Shown one piece after another: positions 41,200 through 43,484 of a stretch of DNA of 43,484 bases. The translations under genes were made by a program, and so were the position numbers. The stretch is from Salinivirgaceae bacterium (GTDB lineage Bacteria > Bacteroidota > Bacteroidia > Bacteroidales > SZUA-534): the NCBI GenBank assembly GCA_017557785.1, contig JAFYYA010000069.1, forward strand, positions 68,288 to 111,771. Reading direction: 5' to 3'. Each line of letters begins with the position of its first letter. The first letter of the stretch is position 1. The notes under the pieces were generated by a model. The model was not told the origin of the DNA. It ran no database searches and saw only the letters and a list, made by a program, of their open reading frames with translations.

Positions 41200-42558
41200 T
41201 TAACCTTTATTGCACTTCATAAAGCAGTCACCGCAGGCTGCGTGGCGACCGCGAAGGCGGTTTTCAATCATTTCAGCGTAGCGTTCGGCAAGGATTGGTA
41301 TGCGGATTGTGCGAACAACCTCATGTGCGAATGCCGACATCAGCATCATTTTTGCCTCCTCTTCGCCAATGCATCTTTGGCGCATATAGAACAATGCGCT
41401 CTCGTCAAGTTGGCCTACAGTGGCGCCGTGGCTGCACTTCACATCATCGGCGTAAATTTCGAGTTGCGGTTTGGTATACATCCTCGCCGATGGCGATATG
41501 CAGATGTTTTTGTTCGATTGCTGGGCATTGGTTTTCTGTGCACCGGGGCGGACAAGCACATAACCGCTGAACACGCCAACCGATTCGTCGTTGAGCACGT
41601 TTTTATAGAGTTCGTAGCTGGTGCAGTTTGGCACGGCGTGGTCAACGTAGGTGAAATTATCAATATGCTGATGCCCTGCCGGCAGCGACAGTCCATAGAT
41701 GTTGGCCTCAGCGTTCTGACCCGCCATCAGCACCTCAACGTTGTTGCGCACAAAGCCACCATGAAGCGTCAGTGTGTTGGCAAGAAGTTGGCTGTCGGCG
41801 TTTTGTTCAATCAGCAACGATGCAATCTGCGACGAGCAGTCGTTCAGGTTCTGAATGCAGTAGCAATCGAGTTGCGCATTTGGTTGCAGCACCGTTTCAG
41901 TAACGTTGTTCAGCAAGAACTGGCTGTTTGAGAGCGTGTGGTCGCAGATGACAATTTTAGCCTGGCTGCCGCGTCCAGCAACAATCAGATTGCGCTGGTT
42001 CACCATCAGCGGATTGTTGCCCGTCAGCACGTTGACAATCTGAATTGGTTTGTCAACAACCACATTATCAGGAATATACAAGAAAAGTCCGCTTCGTGCG
42101 AAAGCGGTGTTCAGGCTGATTGTTGTGTCATCTTTTTGGGCGGCCAGACGGTTGTAATTGGCTTCAAAAATATCAGGGTATTTATTGGCGCCATCTGCTA
42201 TTCCGGTTGCCACAACATTTGCTGGTATTGTACTGTTTTTCAGGTCAATCCAGCCGTTATTTATAATTATGGTGTAAGTATCAAGGTCGGGAACAGCGCA
42301 GTGGAAAACCGACTGACCATCAGTTGTTCCTAACTTGCTGATATAGTAGCCATAAGCATGGCCGAAGGCGGTCATAATCTCTGTAAATCGATACCGTTCG
42401 CAGCCTTTTCGTGGCAGGCCCAGAGCATCGAACTGACTGATGGCCGTTTCGCGCACGCGGTTCATCGACGCTGGCATACCATCGGCAATTTGCGCGGCAT
42501 ACTGGCGATAAAGTGCTGTAAGTTTGTCTTTTATACCGACTGAACTAACGTTTTCCAT
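41200..42558 (-). CDS. sufD: Fe-S cluster assembly protein SufD
   Basis: The protein is 452 residues, the SufD partner of the SufBC2D complex. The SufBD beta-helix core is recognisable in the second half; DDVKCSHGATVGQLDESALFYMRQRCIGEEEAKMMLMSAFAHEV is the SufD signature with the interface histidine after CS. The N-terminal helical region is more divergent, as usual (FDALGLPRKGCERYRFTEI, 'aPG...'-like). The gene starts 3 nt after sufC, so the two are co-transcribed. The start codon, ATG 42558, gives a normal length. It ends CGDCFMKCNKG; the Cys-rich tail is uncommon and may bind metal. No sufB is beside it in this window. Confidence 0.93.
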   Translation of the reverse strand: MENVSSVGIKDKLTALYRQYAAQIADGMPASMNRVRETAISQFDALGLPRKGCERYRFTEIMTAFGHAYGYYISKLGTTDGQSVFHCAVPDLDTYTIIINNGWIDLKNSTIPANVVATGIADGANKYPDIFEANYNRLAAQKDDTTISLNTAFARSGLFLYIPDNVVVDKPIQIVNVLTGNNPLMVNQRNLIVAGRGSQAKIVICDHTLSNSQFLLNNVTETVLQPNAQLDCYCIQNLNDCSSQIASLLIEQNADSQLLANTLTLHGGFVRNNVEVLMAGQNAEANIYGLSLPAGHQHIDNFTYVDHAVPNCTSYELYKNVLNDESVGVFSGYVLVRPGAQKTNAQQSNKNICISPSARMYTKPQLEIYADDVKCSHGATVGQLDESALFYMRQRCIGEEEAKMMLMSAFAHEVVRTIRIPILAERYAEMIENRLRGRHAACGDCFMKCNKG

Positions 42559-42561
42559 AAA

Positions 42562-43317
42562 CTACTTGTTGTCGAATTCGCTTTTTATCCAGTCGTAACC
42601 TTTCTCCTCAAGCTCAAGCGCGAGCTCTTTGCCGCCAGTCTTCACAATCTGGCCGTTGTAGAGCACGTGAACCACATCGGGCACAATGTAGTCGAGCAGG
42701 CGCTGATAGTGCGTGATGACAATGGTCGATGTTTCAGGCGTTTTGAGTTTGTTCACGCCGCTGGCCACAATTCGCAGGGCATCAATGTCAAGGCCCGAAT
42801 CGGTCTCGTCGAGAATCGACAAGCGCGGCTCGAGCATCGCCATTTGGAAAATCTCGTTGCGCTTCTTCTCACCGCCCGAAAAGCCTTCATTCACAGAACG
42901 TGACGTGAGTCGCGAGTCAATCTCAACCAACTGGCTTTTCTCGCGCATCAGTTTCAAATATTCGGCAGCCGAAAGGGCGGGCAGGCCGTTGAATTTGCGC
43001 TTCTCGTTGACGGCGGCGCGCATAAAATTCACCATACTGACGCCGGGAATCTCAACCGGATACTGGAAACTCATAAAAAGGCCCAAACGTGCGCGGTCCT
43101 CGGGCGGCATTGCAAGCAGGTCGCGGCCAAGGAACGTCACCTCACCGCCATCGACAGTGAAGCGGCTGTTGCCCGTCAGTACCGACGAGAGCGTGCTTTT
43201 TCCTGACCCGTTGGGTCCCATAATGGCGTGCACCTCGCCCGCATTGATGTGCAGATTGATTCCTTTGAGTATCGGCTTTCCATCAATCGAAGCCCGTAAA
43301 TCTTTTATTGTCAGCAT
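42562..43317 (-). CDS. sufC: Fe-S cluster assembly ATPase SufC
   Basis: The protein is 251 residues, the ABC-type ATPase that drives conformational change in SufBC2D. Walker [10 protein letters not shown] (34-42), signature [10 protein letters not shown] (146-155) with the SufC-specific basic stretch, Walker B LSILDE (167-171 region) followed by [10 protein letters not shown], and the H-loop [12 protein letters not shown] are all present. SufC-specific segments [20 protein letters not shown] and [30 protein letters not shown] support the assignment over other ABC ATPases. It is first of the visible sufC-sufD pair; upstream is a 19-bp tandem repeat up to the window edge, and no clear promoter was seen. 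Confidence 0.97.
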   Translation of the reverse strand: MLTIKDLRASIDGKPILKGINLHINAGEVHAIMGPNGSGKSTLSSVLTGNSRFTVDGGEVTFLGRDLLAMPPEDRARLGLFMSFQYPVEIPGVSMVNFMRAAVNEKRKFNGLPALSAAEYLKLMREKSQLVEIDSRLTSRSVNEGFSGGEKKRNEIFQMAMLEPRLSILDETDSGLDIDALRIVASGVNKLKTPETSTIVITHYQRLLDYIVPDVVHVLYNGQIVKTGGKELALELEEKGYDWIKSEFDNK

Positions 43318-43344
43318 ATTTCGAACTATAACTATATACTATAA

Positions 43345-43484
43345 CGATAACGTAAACTAAAAACGATAACGTAAACTAAAAACGATAACGCAAACTAAAA
43401 ACGAAAACACAAACTAAAAACGAAAACACAAACTAAAAACGAAAACACAAACTAAAAACGAAAACACAAACTAAAAACGAAAAC
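43345..43484. repeat. 19-bp tandem repeat upstream of sufC (continues past the window)
   Basis: Seven complete 19-bp units start at 43345, 43364, 43383, 43402, 43421, 43440 and 43459, and an eighth begins at 43478 and is cut by the window end. Units change from CGATAACGTAAACTAAAAA through CGATAACGCA... to CGAAAACACAAACTAAAAA, with the last ones identical, showing ordered spread of variants. No spacers. It covers almost all of the sequence upstream of sufC. Confidence 0.95.

Noticed and set aside
43345-43484. Possible CRISPR or iteron-type replication origin
   Set aside because: Units are contiguous 19-mers that drift gradually, with no replication gene or DnaA-like boxes nearby.

Overview
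The window looks like a chromosomal segment of a member of the Bacteroidota, most likely the order Bacteroidales. Supporting signs are repeated promoter -7 boxes of the form TAnnTTTG (two with a TTTG -33 box exactly 19 nt upstream), a lack of obvious Shine-Dalgarno sequences, two type IX secretion (T9SS) proteins (PorW/SprE and PorE), Bacteroidota-restricted lipoproteins (DUF4837 and the Ig-like 'PTGGPKD' type), and AT-rich low-complexity intergenic spacers. No phage integrase, transposase or CRISPR array was seen.

Layout. 1-2.1 kb: 3' part of an M16 zinc-protease gene with a terminator, then a tRNA-Ser(GCT) with its own promoter and terminator. 2.5-6.3 kb: a stand-alone receiver protein divergent from hflX - MazG-like - lepA, a cluster concerned with ribosomes and nucleotide housekeeping. 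6.4-11.7 kb: DUF4837 lipoprotein, sufB alone, an Ig-like lipoprotein and a DUF3108 protein, ending in a bidirectional hairpin. 11.7-17.8 kb (minus): a tripartite export operon with ATPase, two MacB-like permeases, a HlyD/MacA-like adaptor and a TolC-like protein. 17.9-18.9 kb: an unrecognised exported protein. 19.1-21.2 kb: transketolase. 21.3-33.1 kb: the envelope region, with PorW/SprE lipoprotein, e(P4)-type acid phosphatase lipoprotein, a short leader with an attenuator-like hairpin, a 1813-residue fibre protein, a palindrome-rich spacer and PorE. 33.3-36.3 kb: aldo/keto reductase, membrane metallophosphoesterase and convergent ychF. 36.7-41.0 kb (minus): a BlaI-type repressor and a 1270-residue M56 antirepressor-like protein with added extracytoplasmic domains. 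41.2-43.3 kb (minus): sufC-sufD, then a 19-bp tandem repeat running to the window edge.

Two systems deserve most attention. The first is the fibre gene at 25169-30610. It encodes an exported protein with an N-terminal beta domain, a collagen-like shaft interrupted by tryptophan-rich modules, a 40-residue repeat block, about 41 beta-roll-like repeats and a C-terminal S74 intramolecular chaperone with a visible Ser-Lys dyad. It lies between two T9SS genes, its repeats are arranged in recent 252/201-bp DNA duplications, and it follows a short leader that resembles an attenuator. The second is the BlaI/M56 pair. A perfect TACTAC-N4-GTAGTA operator sits directly on the -7 box of the repressor gene, and the M56 protein carries DUF4369-like, cysteine-less thioredoxin-like and YfiR-like domains, suggesting an envelope sensor that is not simply a beta-lactam receptor. 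Function in both cases is inferred from domains and context only.
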